From Cerioporus squamosus (taxonomy: Eukaryota; Basidiomycota; Agaricomycetes; Polyporales; Polyporaceae): a stretch of DNA of 64,000 nucleotides. Each line of letters starts with the position of its first letter. The first letter of the stretch is position 1. The stretch is from positions 101,829-165,828 of the forward strand of contig JABYQS010000081.1 in assembly GCA_022592435.1 (NCBI GenBank), in the 5' to 3' direction. This document shows, piece after piece, positions 33,301 to 45,868 of the stretch. A program made the position numbers and the translations under genes. The notes under the pieces are model-generated. The model made no database searches and had not been told where the DNA came from. It worked only from the letters and a program-made list of their open reading frames with translations.

Positions 33301-36300
33301 CTGGTCGAACAAAGCGTCTATCCCCCAGCAGATGATCACTGCTGTCGCCGGCATTGGTGAATTCGCTATCAAGTGCGGAGGACCTCCGATCGTCACCCGA
33401 CTCGAGGGCGCCAAGGCGAACCAGCTTCGATACGACCATGAGCGCGGGAGCTTTCGTGTCGAGTACGAGGGCTGCGCGAAGAGGAGAACAGCCGCGGCGA
33501 ACGAGAGTACGGGGCAACGTGGAACTCCTATGCCGCTGATCGAGTGCGAGCTTCGCTGCGACCTCGACACATGGGCCACATCTCTGGACATCGTCGTCGA
33601 TCCACCACCACAGGCAATCGCAGCGCTCCGCCGCCACCGGTTTTCCGCAGGAGGTGGGGGCCTATGGCTCACTGTTACACACGACGCCGTGTTCTCCGAG
33701 CAAGAACGCCTTCAGGCGATCGTGCGTCGAGGTCCGGGGAGCGCGCCCAAGGATAAGGGCCTCGTGATGGTCAACGGCGTCAAAGTCGATGTCGATGTGG
33801 AGGAGATGCCGGAGCGGGAGGCGAAGAATCTCTTGAAGCAGAAACGTGTCAAGCCCGCACGCGTTCCGCTCGACCAGCCGCCTGTCCTTGGGGCCATCCG
33901 CAGGCGGAAGGCTGAGTGGGATGCGGACAAGGAGAACCAAGCGACCGAGGACGGGAGTAGCAAGTCGTCCAACCCGCCTTCGCCGTCTACGACTTCCTTC
34001 TCTACTACTGCGCCTTCTTTCGCGACGTCCTTCTCGAAGTTCTTCACGTACGCAGTCGAGCAGGCGACTACAACTACGCAGCAAGCGGTCGCAGCGATCT
34101 CTCCGGCCATGGCTGCGGGTGAAGACGCAATCCTGTCCTCTTCAAAGCTTCCGATGCATTACGCCCTTGACGCCCTCGCGTTCGTGCAAGATCTCCACGC
34201 GCAGCCCAATGGAGATGGATGGGTTATCGTCAGCGAGAAGGATTTCCCGGTTCACCGCAAGGTGTTTCCGGAGATCTCGAGTGCTATTCCGGTTCACAAG
34301 GGCGACAAGGTTATCGAAGGCATTGCTGCGGAAGAAATCGCCTCTGTCCTCACGAGCTATGACTGCCGGAAGCAGTGGGACACGCGCTTCGATCATGTCG
34401 CCGTCCTAGAAGCCTATGGTGCGGACGCTCATACGGCCTTCGTGACCATGAAGGGCGGGTTCCCCTTCCGCGACCGTGGCTTCTACCTGGCGTGCCTCGT
34501 TGCGCGCGGCACCGCGCCAGCGCAGGCCTCTCGACGAGGTACAATCGACGTCGAGCAGATGACGAGTGAAAGCCACGCTCGCTCGGCGATCTTCTGCGTT
34601 TCGGCATCCTTCTCCCCGGACTCGGTCAGCCAATTTGCGACGAGCAAGTACAACCCTCATTCTCTCCCCGTCGGTCGCGTGTTCCTTGACGCTTGGATCC
34701 TCGAGACGCTTGATCCGTACTCAGCAGAGAACTACGCGATCCCATCGACGCGGTGCACGCGGGTCGTAGCAGTGGACTACGCGGGTTCCATTCCCGCCGC
34801 TGTCAACTCGATGATCAACGGCATGCTCCCGAAGTCGATCCTCGCTGTCGAAAGCTACCTCAAAAGCTTGTCGCCGTCTCCGTTGATGCGGCTGCCGGCA
34901 GCAGGCTTCGTCGTCGCGCCGTCCCCGGAGGACAGGCTCAGGTCGCAGACACAGCACTCGTGGACGCTCCGTCGCCGCGATACGAGTCGCACATTCCTTA
35001 CGGCTACGTTCAACCCCACGAGCCGGGTGTACTCGAGCCTCATGATTCTCAACGGGATCAACAGTTTCCCTTCTCCCGCTCTCAAGGATGACCGGACCCC
35101 GCGCCCGAGCCGGATCATCACTCCCAACAACGCTTCGCCCGCTGCAGAGACTACCGCCGTTCCGCAAGGTGAACAGGGACAGGGCAACGAGAACCAGAGC
35201 CTGGAGCCCAGTGTGTCTTCGTCTGAGAGTCGCATTCGGGGCGCACGTTCGCGTTCTCCCCGCGCTCGTGAGGGGCGCTCATCGACGGTGTTCACTCCTC
35301 GCGGCGAGGTGCGGCTTCCGGTGGACCTGCTGGTCTCGGAGCTCATCGTGGATTCGAAACTCTATCCGAGCGGCTACGACGTGCGACTGCGATCTCGAGT
35401 ACAGAAGAAGAGCTCGAAGAGTCAGCTTGTCCTCCCCGCTTCGTCATCGTCATCGGCTTCGGGCAGCGAGAAGGGGGCGGATGACGGGGCCAGTCCGAGC
35501 TCGACCGATGGGGAAGGCGAAGATGTGCTCCCGGTTGCGTGTGCGGCGTATACGCTGCCGCCGTCCCCGCTGCACTCGGCGGGGCTGAACGCCGACCGCC
35601 CACCGCGGCATCTTCTCCGGTTCTCCCTGCCGACCGCGCAGTACCAGATGACGACAATTGTGGACCCGCTGACCGGGGAGACCAGGAGCGCGCCGCCCAA
35701 GCCACAGTGGCTGCTGGATCTGGAAGAAGGGCGGGCGATCATCGACATACGCGTCCACCCGCCAGCAGACGGGCTCCCCGACAGCGCATCGTCAGCAGCC
35801 GCCGCAGCGGAGAAGAAGGTGACGGTGGCGGTGAACGGGGCACCCGTGGCTGTGATGAGCGAGAAGGAGAGCTTGACGGCGCTAGGGCGGGAGGAGCTGC
35901 TCGATGCGCGGGCGGCTAAGATGGACATCCTCGCACGGTGCGTGCATGTTTTCCATGTATCGAGCGTGCGCCGGAATCGGTCGCCGTGTGGATGTGGGTT
36001 GTCGCTGACAGTTTGCATTCATTCCCTTGTGGAACGCAGGTCGGTCTCCGCGGAAGAGCCTGTGCCTGCGGAGCTGCAGGTGCCGCTGGCCGTGGCCCAG
36101 CACCTTCTGGAAGCGAAGGCCCCGACGAGTGTCCCCGAGCCGTCTGGTGCGCCGGAGGTGGAGGCGAAGGAGAACGGGGTCGCGCCTGCCGACACCAAGG
36201 AGGACGCTACCGAGAACGTGAGTTGCATTCATTTGTTGTGAGATGAGCGCCACGTACTCTGTGGCCTGGCTCGTTCTGGGGTCGGGTCCACCGCGCGGAT

Positions 36301-37191
36301 TCTGGCCTGTTCTGTTTGAGCCCCTGTTGCCACCTGCAGTCGCGCGTTGTGGAGCCGGTGGTGGACTGTCCATTGCTGCAGATTGTGGGTGTGGTCACAA
36401 CGGGCACTGCATCATGGTCGATATCCTGGTCCGCAAAGTGTCGGACCAGATACTGTTGCTCCGCGAGGTTGGCTCCTTCGTACTGGCATGTGCTATGCTG
36501 TCATAGGGGAGCTGGGAGTCTGGGGCTGCGGGCACCATCTCTGTGCGAAGAGCTGGTATGATGCAATCGCGAGGGCAGGGCTGGCAATCCTATCTGCTCG
36601 CACTGCGAGCGCCAGCTGTCAGCGAAGATTTCGGTTGCTGACACGGTGTACGCGCTTCACTGCGTTGGACGGACGTTGACAACTTGCATTGCGTTTTAGC
36701 AGGGGACACCGGTGCCGTCGTCGACGGACAACCACGCACCCGAAGGTGCAGCGAGCGGGCTGATGCGCATACTGAACGAGTACACGCACCACCCGTTCCT
36801 CAGGTTCGGGCCGTCGCGGCGGTCGAGTGCGCTGTTCACGACTACTCCGACAAGCTCGAGTCCAGAAGGGTCGGAGTCGACCTCGGGCGAGGCGGCGGCG
36901 AACGACGGGCCCGGATCTGGAGCGCTGCTGACGCGGGCTCAAGTGAGGAACGGGCGTGCTCGGACGGGGGCGTACCCGCTGTCGACGGTGGTCGTTGTGG
37001 CGCTGATCGCGTTCCTTGTGGGCTCCCTGCTTCGGTCGCTGCTCTCGCCGGCCGACTTCATCTACGTGGTGACGGACAAGCAGGAGATCTCGAACGCGGA
37101 CACGGGCTGGCGGGAGCTGAAGCGGCTGCTGGAGGTGAAGTACGTGGTTGGCGGGTGGGACTTCCAGATTGCTGTGGTGCGGCGGCACTAG
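30398..37191 (+). CDS. Multi-START-domain, C-terminally anchored lipid-transfer-like protein
   Basis: Eight exons, 1757 aa: 30398-30411, 30479-30877, 30928-31067, 31780-32739, 32794-33031, 33085-35937, 36040-36217 and 36700-37191; phases agree. START (StAR-related lipid transfer) folds bind a lipid in a helix-grip pocket. Three START-like regions are visible: about 90-250 (EWDPAVESAQLLE), about 515-680 (RAYWDKQYDDA, RDMVVLKTVYKSPTTVHVF) and about 936-1179 (RKQWDTRFDHV, RFYxxC-like and TRVVAVDYAGSIPAAVNS). Near the C-terminus is one transmembrane helix, about 1687-1709 (YPLSTVVVVALIAFLVGSLL). The likely role is lipid sensing or transfer at an internal membrane; the ligand is unknown. Introns 3 (712 nt) and 7 (482 nt) are unusually long. 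The 102-nt intron 6 is in frame with no stop, and the last acceptor is a TAGCAG tandem, so isoforms are likely. Confidence 0.85.
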
Positions 37192-37851
37192 CTGGCGTGG
37201 TGCGCGGGCACCTGTGTGTGCGCGCGACCGAGCGTGCGCTGTGCGATGCTAGTGCTTCGTCCGAATTGCTGTGTACTTGCTTTGTTCTTTTGTCCTGGCC
37301 CCGGGTTGCGCGCGGCTGCTACGATACTCCTGCTGGCGTGTAATGTTGTACTCGTGTACGCGTATAATTGTTTTGTGGTGCCGCCTTGTGGGCAGGAAGA
37401 CGGGGCTGCTGAAAGGACGCGTGTCTGGGACGGAGGGGCCGCGAGATGCCGGCTGAGTTTGTTTGTGCGGGGGCGACGTGTGACCCGCCCGATTCCCATC
37501 GGGCAGACGTCGCGTGTAGGGCTCGCTGCGTCTGTCCTCGCCCTGCTCTTCCTCTCCCGCTTCCCTTCTCTGCCGATACCATCGCCCCCGCCCCCGCCCC
37601 TGCTCGCCGTCGAGCCACACGCTGCCCAGCACTCCGCCCCCGACGTCGACGCTCCCCGCCCCGCACCGCCGCCCGCGCCAGCCGCCAGCCTATCTCCCCG
37701 CGCTCGGCCCACGATCTCCCACACTTCGCCCCTCGTCTATCCGCCCTGCTGTCTATCGCTGCTGCGTGAGGTGTGTGCTCTCGCTCTGCGCCCGACGCCC
37801 CGTCTCACCTCTTGCGCCACCTCAGACTCGGTAGCCCCAGACGCCCCTGCC
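37192..37851. other. Intergenic, pyrimidine-rich leader
   Basis: This is the 3' flank of the START gene and a C/T-rich stretch (about 37540-37850) typical of basidiomycete promoters and leaders. No gene was seen. Confidence 0.5.
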
Positions 37852-40464
37852 ATGGCCACCGATGGCACCACAGCACCGGCCGCCAACACCCCGCCCCAGG
37901 CCGACCCTCCAATCCAGTGGGATGGAGACAGAATGTCCGTGCCCGTGTCCGCCCACGCTGCCCGTACGACCGTGCTGACCACGTCCGCGTGATAGGTTCA
38001 ACATCTACATATACGACTACTGCCTCAAGCGGGGCTTCCACAAGACTGCCCACGAGCTCATGGTCGAGGCGCAAATACCCCCACAGTCACAACCACCGAT
38101 AAATGCGAAGCAGGGTCTGCTATTCGAGTGAGTCGTCGTTCGGACGTCCGTCTCGGACCTCTCTCTTAGGCTGTGCGGGCCTCCCTTGCAGGTGGTGGAG
38201 TGTGTTCTGGGTCCTGTTCACGGCGAAGAGCAATGGTCATGGGCCGGAGGAGGCAATATTGTATACACAGGTGCGTACGCCCCGTCCCTCGCTTGTTCAT
38301 GCGTCGTGCGAGCCGTTCCTCAGCACCGAGCGGCTTTACAGAACGCGGCCCAGAAGCAGCAGCAGAGAAACGCCGCCCAGCAGGGTCAGCAGCAGCCGCC
38401 AGTACGTTTTCCGAACGGCGTACGACCACCCGGCCAGCCAGGACCACACCTCAACGGCGTCGGCCCACCCGTACCTCCCCCCGGGGGGCCTCATCCCAAT
38501 GGCACCCAGAATTCTGTTCCCTTTCCCGGTAACATGACGCAGCCGAACGGTGTTCCCGGCTCGTCCGCAGGTCCACCCCCAGGAATAGCTCCTCCGCAGG
38601 GTCAGCAAGGTCTGCCCGGACAGCGCCCTGGGCCGCCGCAGCAACGAGGTGCGAACGGACCCTTCCAGTCTCCAACTATGGCGCACTCCCCGCCAAATGC
38701 ACCCAACGCTCCCGGGTCGTCACAGCCGATGGGCGGTCTCGGTCCTGTCGGAGCCAATCAACCACTCACGCAGATGCGAGGTAATATGCTCCCGCCCAAT
38801 GGTCCGCAAGGTCCGATGGGCTCGACGCAACAGACGCCCCAGCCCACATACCAACAACTTGTCGGTCGATCGCCGAGCAATCCGGGGTCACCTGCTTACA
38901 TGGCACCGAGTCCGTCCATGTCCCACCGTCAGCCTCCCGGGATGGGACCGCCTTCGCAGGAGATGATCCAGCAGGAGCTTAATCGCATCCCTCCACCTAT
39001 GTTGCAGAGGCTCAAGCAGGAGCTCGGTATGCCTGACAAGGACGTGTCGGCCATGTCTCCTGAGGAGAAGGTTTGCTTGTTACTCCTGTCGTGATCTGCG
39101 TGTGGTACTGATGGTGCACCTCCAGCAACGATTGGTTATCCAGTTCCGACGCACAAATCCGCCTAACATGCCAGGCCCCAGCAATATGCAGGGTGGTCAG
39201 CCAGGTCCCCCTATGCAGCCGCCGTCCGGTCTGCGCAACGCGCAGATGCCGCCGAACCAAGGGCAGCCTGGGCAGCCTCCACACCAATCTCCTCATCAGG
39301 GGCAGAACCAGCAACAGCGCGGTGCCAAGCGAAACAGCACGTCGCCGGGGCAGGAGGTAAGAACAACTAGAAGAGATTGATAGCATCTTGGGGATCGGCA
39401 TCTTGGCTGACGCACCGCTTCGCTAGCCCGAACAATTGCCGACGAGGAACGAGTCCTCTCCGCCGGATCGAAAGCGTGTCCGCAGATCGCCTGCAGGAGG
39501 CGAGCAGCAGATGCAGCAACCTCCCATGACACCGATGTATCCTCCGCAACCGCCGCAGCCTCAGCATGGAGGGCCGCCTATGCAGCACATGGGGCCGAAC
39601 GGCGGTATGATGCAGAGGCCGATGCAGATGCAGCCGTTCCCTGGCCAGCCGATGCCAGGCATGAACAACGCGATGCTCGGGCATGGACTGGGGACTCCGC
39701 AGATGAGCCCGATGAACCCGCCGATGGCCCCGGGCATGATGGGCGGGCCCGCGCAAGGCGGGATGAATCCACAGATCCACCAGGTACGTATAAGTCTGGG
39801 CCTCGCTGGAGACAGAACCATGTCCGACGCACGTCCTCCTCAGTACCGACAGGCCATGCAGACCATCCACAAGCCGCCGCATCTGCAGCAGATGCTCCCC
39901 GCGGGCGTGCCGTCCCCGTCTGCATCCGACGCGCAGGGCGTACCTGGCGGGCATCCACCCGGGCCCGGGAATAGGCAGCCGCCGAACAAGCCAATGTCGG
40001 GCATGATGCCCCCGCCGTCTCCAGCGATGTCTGCGAAGACCCCGGGCGGGCCGGCGAAGCAGGAGGATGGCGGCCCCCCACAGAACGGTCGTGTCGACGT
40101 GTCCCCACAACACGCCGCAGCGGGCATCGGCGGGCAGGCGCCAGGCCAGCCTGGAGGACCTGGCGGACCAAGTGGGCAAGGGCCCGCAGGTGCGTCGACA
40201 CCAGCACCGCCAACGCCGACCGCGTCGACGATGACCGCGCCCTCGCCGTCGGCGATCCTGAACGCGTCCACACCGAACATGTCGAACCACCCTCCGCCTC
40301 CGCCTCCCCCGCCGCCAGCGTCGGACGGGCTCGACCCGAACTCGTTTGGGATCGATTTTACGGCGGGACTCACGGACTTTGATCCCAACTTGTTCAATGG
40401 GGACTCGAGCCTGAACTTCGAGCGCGACTTTGCGGCATGGTTTGACCCCGAGAACGCATCATGA
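37852..40464 (+). CDS. LisH-domain transcriptional regulator (Flo8/SOM1/SSDP-like)
   Basis: A seven-exon gene of 749 aa: 37852-37934, 37996-38127, 38192-38270, 38324-39070, 39126-39356, 39427-39783 and 39844-40464; phases agree. Residues about 29-60 form a LisH dimerisation motif (NIYIYDYCLKRGFHKTAHEL). The LUFS-type continuation EWWSVFWVLFTAKSNG follows, seen in Flo8, LEUNIG and SSDP proteins. The rest is low-complexity Q/P/G/M-rich sequence typical of co-regulators. An NLS-like RKRVRR lies in exon 6, and an acidic/aromatic C-terminus (DFDPNLFNGD) could be an activation region. In fungi such proteins act in the nucleus in morphogenesis, downstream of cAMP signalling (family knowledge). The 60-nt intron 39784-39843 is in frame without a stop, so retention would still give a protein. 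The first donor GTCCGT is slightly unusual. Confidence 0.88.
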
Positions 40465-40733
40465 GCGTGAGCGCTTGCGCGGCAGGTGCGGAGGCGCCGG
40501 CGTCGTGGCGTTGGCGTCGTGGCGTTCGTTGTGGGCGAGCGAACTCGGATGGACGTTCTTTCTTTTCGCAATGCTCTGCGGTACTGGATCTGGAACCCGG
40601 AAGGACTGCTGCTCGTTGCTTGTGCGGATATACTCAGATTTGCTACACTTCTTCCCCCCTTTTGCGTGCGTCGGACACCGCTGTGCCTGTGCGTACGTGG
40701 TTCGCCTCCTCCTACCTTATGCACCCTTCCTCT

Positions 40734-40967
40734 CCCATTCCCACCCCCTTCGATCCCTGTTCCCCGTCCTCCGACTTCTCTTCTGCCTTCGCCGGCCGAC
40801 TCGCGCGTTGACGTAGGCTAACCCTGGGTGACAGTACCTGTTCGGTCACCATCCCGAAGTGCCCGTTCCGTCCCCCACTCCCGTCCCCTCCCCTGCTCGA
40901 CTCCGACTCTTCTTCTGCCCTACTTTCGCCGGTCCGTGCGCTGGCGTAGCCCTGGATGATAGTATTT
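40734..40967 (+). repeat. Direct duplication of ~95-bp pyrimidine-rich block
   Basis: About 40734-40838 and 40873-40967 are similar: CTCCGACTTCTCTTCTGCC, then TTCGCCGG, GCGTTGACGTAGGCTAACCC and GGTGACAGTA in the first copy; ACTCCGACTCTTCTTCTGCC, TTTCGCCGG, GCGCTGGCGTAGCCC and GGATGATAGTA in the second. It lies 3' of the LisH gene. Confidence 0.6.
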
Positions 40968-42033
40968 ATTGTCGTCAAAAGGCCCCGCACCGCGCCAATG
41001 TGGATGCGCCCGTCCTGCCACCCTTGCCCTTGCCCCTACTCCCCGCCTCTGCGTCCTCCCCACCTGTAGACCTCCCTACCTTACCCGCCCCGCGCCGCTG
41101 TACCCGTATCAGTGTCCGTCCCTTGCTTCAACCTGTATTCCTGCCTCGGGGTTTCGCCTCCGAACCCCACCGGTCCCGCCCCCACCGTCGAGGACTCGAA
41201 ACCCGGACCATTGCGGCCGTGACCCTCGGTTGTAACTCCCTCGGTCCGCGCGCGTAGGCGTGCTCCTTCCCCATCCCCATCCTGGTCCCACACTCAGGTC
41301 CGTCCGTTGCTGTCGAGCTGTTGTTACCCTATCCCGTATGATACGCCGTGCGCCTTGTTTTCGACCCTCGTCCCGTCCTCGTTCGCGTGTTTTTGTCTGA
41401 GAGTCCGAGCGTCCAACGTTCAACCTTCTACTACGTACATAGTTTTGCTCGAGTGTTCGGTGTTCTCTCTCTCCGGATTGGCGAGTTGGTCCGAGTCCCG
41501 GTTTTCGTTTTCTCATAGCCTGCCCCTCCTGTATAGTGATGCCGTTTAGTTCTAGTTAGTCCCTGATTCTCATATTTCTCTGCGATCTCTGTCTTCTGTT
41601 CGTCGCTCTGGGTTGAGTGGGGTGGGCGCCCGCCCAGCACGTCGGCCCGGGTAAGTTCTTCGCGATCGCAGAGTGTGGCGCCTTTGCCTTTTGGACACTG
41701 GGAAGTGCTTTACTAGTGCTACCTCGACTCCACCCGTGCCCTCTTCCTGGTCTACCACTCGCCCGCTCATCTCTAGTTGTCGCGATGAGAACAGTGACTG
41801 CCATGTTTTGAAGATGACGTGAGGCTGGAAGTAGGTATGTACTGGTGGTTATTAGCTTGCTGCGCGGCTGCACAACACAGCAAGCACCCCTAGGAAGTCT
41901 TTCGAGCTCGACAGTGTCACCGGTCACCTTCCATCCACCACTACCTCGCATATGTCCAGAAATTCACTTGAAATCTTTGTTAACGAATCGCGTTCCACTT
42001 GAGTCTTCGAGTCCGTTCCCGACGCCGACCAGC
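40968..42033. other. Intergenic
   Basis: C/T-rich sequence continues to about 41400 and then becomes unremarkable. No convincing gene precedes the FunK1-3 relic. Confidence 0.5.
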
Positions 42034-45000
42034 ATGGGTCTCAGGGATGTGGATGTCAAGGCCGTGCGATTCGTCGAGTGCACAACGGAACGCGTGCTCG
42101 CGCAGACCCCCGGGACGGCCCCGTCGGACGAAGACAGGGCCCAGTTCTACGCGCCAACGCTGAAGATTGAACAGGAGACGGTCGAGGACGAGAAGGGGCA
42201 GCGTAGGACGGTGCGGAAGGTCGCTAGGGAGTCGGAGATTTACCCGGAGCTGGTGAGTGTGTGGAAGTCTATGATACAGCTGTTTGCAGAGGTCGTGGCC
42301 AGGCGCCGATTGCACAGCACGCGTTGTGCACAAAAAATTCAGAAATTCAGAAAATCTGAACGAGTCGTTCGCCACTTCCTTCTGACTAGGACTACTCTGG
42401 GAGATGCAGAAAGCTTACAGGAGTATGTACGGAGCGTCAGAAATGCGGAGAGCGCAGAAGATGAGCGAGTATCGCGATGTCGTCTATGGGCGCTTACTAT
42501 CGTCCCTGGGGGCTTATGGAATTTATGCATGCTCACACGTCCCAAGCCTTCGCAGCACCTTGGAGAGCATTCAATCATATACTTATGGCTTTGATGTACG
42601 CTTGACCAAATTTTGGTGGAGTCTGGAGGGGCGGAAACACCCTAAACACTCCTACAGATGAGCAGTGACCTGGCATTACTATCTCCGCATTACGGGCACG
42701 CTGCGACTCAGAAAAAGTTGGAACAGGTCGAGGGCGCATGCCATAGCATGATGGAGTGGCGTAGCATGTATATACTGGTGTTGTTGTCCTACGGACGAAT
42801 ATTCTCAATATCGTGAATATTACGCGTCAAAAGTGTGTGCGCGTCAGTCGGAGTTGGGCGGACACGACTTCTGCAAACAGCTGTATCTCATGTCATGGCC
42901 GGAATGCTATATCGTTCGCTGCAGCGTAAAATGATTGAGAGTGTTCTTCGGCGTGCACGGTGACGGTGCGATAGATTTCGTGTTGTGGAGGATCCTCACG
43001 CCTCACACAAGTCGGCGGGCGAAGGTACGGATGCGGACGCTATCCTCGATGCGGGCATCTATGATCTACCTTGCTACCTGCAAGACGGATCCTGGTCTGA
43101 GGTTGTGGGACTACGTGACGATACCTGTCCAAGTGCAGTCTCGTCTGTCCTCTGTGGATGGCCCATGCGTCGGCTGTAAGCCCACGGAGACTGCAGAGGG
43201 AGCTCCCCTTCAATGCGCATAGCTCAACCTGCCAGACGTGGGCTGTCACCTCCCCGACCTCGTGCGCCCTCTGTCCAAACCTCTTCGACGAGTTTAGACG
43301 CGTCTGTCAAGCAGCAAGAGCATGCCGGAACGCCTGGCGCTGCCCCGGAAGATCCTTGGTCTGCAGAAGGAGAGTCACGGTCGGCGCTCTATCAGCTCGC
43401 GGAGTACATGTTCAAGGTCTTCAAGTACCAGCACCGTCTCTTCTCATGGGCGATCGACATCTCTCTCGACCACGCCCGGACTCTGTTCATCGACAAGAGT
43501 GGCGCGTACGTCTCGCAGTCCTTCAATTGGACGCATCCCTCCTCCTTCCTCCTTCCTGCACGACTTCGTTTGGAAGGTCGCCCAGATGAACTCAGTCCAA
43601 CTCGGCTACAATCCGGAAGCGGTTTTGCTTGACCCCCATGATGGTATCACTGCGCAGAAGGAGGTCTCCCGTCTTCGCAAGGCGATTGAGGAGTGCTCGT
43701 TGTCAAGCAAGGGCAAGTGGTATATCGAAGATGCCTTCCGCGAGCCCTGCCTCATCTACCGGATCCGTGTCACTTCTGCTCCGCCTCATCCTGAAGATAT
43801 CCTTCCGGACGAGGAGGCTATCGAAGCTATAGAACCGTCCTCTGCGCCGTACGATCCCCAAGTTCCCAGCGCAGACTCGGGAACCAGTCACGCGCCACTG
43901 GCAACAGCGTGCACGCAGGGGGTGCCTGCGTCGGCCTCAGACCAACCTGTCCGCCAAACATCGCTTCTTCCTTGTCGCACGACCCCACTTCTCTCACTGG
44001 AAGATGCACCCGGGGGTTCATTGCCTTCGAAGTGACGTCCGAGAACGACTCGACAGGGTTTTGCTTCTTGATAGACTGCTGGCGACCGCTCCCGCTCGTC
44101 CCTGGGAAGTCATGACCAGAACACCTCATGTATGAACGCCTGAGGGAGCGCTTGAGACCCGAGGCCCTCAACGGGATCGCGATGTTCCTGTGCGGTGGAA
44201 TGTCGGTGGCCCGCGTGCGCAGAGGACTACCGTTCAGGATGCGCTTCCTCCGGAGGTTCGACCCGCGGCGCGCGTGCACTACCACATGGTCACCGCAGAG
44301 GTCGGCCTTCCCCTCGAGGAGTTCGACCACTTCCGTCACCTCACCGACATCCTCGCGCATGTCATAGACGGTACGCCCACGAGTTGCGGAGGGGGTTGGC
44401 AGCGACTGAACAGATGTCATTAGCCCAATACTACGCTTGGGAAGATGCAGGAATTCTTCACGGCGACATCATGATCAACGCTGCCACTGGTCAAGGGTTC
44501 CTCATTGACTGGGATATCTCTCGTGTGCGGAGTGAGGTGAACAAAGAGCCTAACCGCATGGTAGGAATCGGTTTATCACCATATCATTTTCTGATACATC
44601 TTCCGTAGGGAACCCCGTTCTGCGCTATCCTTGATGTGCCCGCAGAAGCCGTACTCGCTCACGGACGACGTGGAGTCCTTCGTCCACGTCTTCCACCTCG
44701 CGGTTCTGCGCTTCCACCAGACCGACGTGGACAATCTGCATAACTTCGTGCACGAGAAGTACGACAGCTTTGAGCGGGTCAACGCCACAAAGATCGGCGG
44801 GGGCCGGAAAATACTCGATTTTCTGACCTCGAGGGCGCCTTTCAGAGTGGTTGGTAACCGTTCACTTCAACGCGTGCTGGACAGACTTGCGAAGGCTTGC
44901 CATAAATCCTACAAAACGATGAATTTCGCCGAGGTCATCTGTCGCTATGGTGCAGTCGAGGTCGAGGTCGAGGAAGCCCAGCGTTCGACTACAACGACTG

Positions 45001-45831
45001 ATGACTCGCTCTACGAAGACCAGACTCTGAGCTCGGAAGCCTCGTCCAACGATCCGACTGCGGTGAAACAGAAGATCGACATGCGTGGACCTCTCGCCTT
45101 TCCTGGTAAGATCCGGGATGTTCTACGCCGGTACAAGGGGAATCCCGAGGACAACGCTGAAGACCAGTTCCTTGCACGAGAATCCGAGCTTCACCCCCGG
45201 CATCTCACCTTCGCCTCGGATACACCTGATGCTCCTCCTTTTGGGCCGGACACCTTTCGACCGCCGCCTCTCATACTGCCGGCGGCAGCGTGCCTTTGCC
45301 GCCCCATACAACCGAAGAGGGCTGCAGATCCCGTATTTTCGGGCCCATCCTCGTCATGTGTGAGCTCGTCCGTGATGCCTCCTCATGCTCCCTCGCTTGT
45401 GACTGGCGCATCCCGATTGGGGGCTTCTGCTTCCGCGCATGCGAAGACGAGAAAGCGGCGGCGTAGCCTGAGCGATGACCCCTCACAGGCAAGACAAGCT
45501 CCGGAAGGTCCAGGACCCCTGGCCCGTTGCCGTGTCCGAGCGCCCTCGAACCTACAACATCAGCAGCATGTCGATGTCCACGGGCAGCGACCTTCTTCAC
45601 ACTTCCGTGGGCACATCCGGTTTCCACCGCTCGTCCGATTCCCCTGGGTTCCATGTCCAGAAGCTCGGAGAGAAGCGACCGAGGTCGTCGGAAGACGATG
45701 ACCCGGACGAGGATGCTGACGGCGGCGATGCGGCGGATGCTGGCTTCCAGGTTGTCGACGCCGGTTTTGGGACTGTCCCGGCTCCCCATCAAATCATTGT
45801 GAGCCGCATGAGGAAGAAGCAACTTCACTAA
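42034..45831 (+). pseudogene. FunK1 kinase pseudogene (FunK1-3)
   Basis: A diverged relative of FunK1-1 and FunK1-2 that no longer has one reading frame. Exon 1 (42034-42252, ATG present, GTGAGT donor at 42253) matches the N-terminal VPGDAP region. The next exon resumes near 42935 (VFFGVHGDGAIDF) and shifts frame near 42975 to DAILDAGIYDLPC. Further shifts lie near 43545 (after SQSFNWTHP, in a CCTCCTTCCTCCTTCC run) and 44000 (between FFLVARPHF and LTGRCTRGF). There is an in-frame TGA at about 44113 where the paralogues have an Arg codon (before PEHL), and another shift near 44230. The catalytic HRD is HGD (ILHGDIM), while IDWDIS is kept. The C-terminal part from about 44640 is open to 45831 and ends in a basic/acidic tail. 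It is probably non-functional as a kinase. Confidence 0.85.
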
Positions 45832-45868
45832 GGCGTTGATTTGGGATACGGATATTCGTGCCACCGCG

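Noticed and set aside
36712..37191. Separate small membrane protein
   Set aside because: It reads in phase from the preceding START exon through a TAGCAG acceptor, so it is the last exon of that gene.
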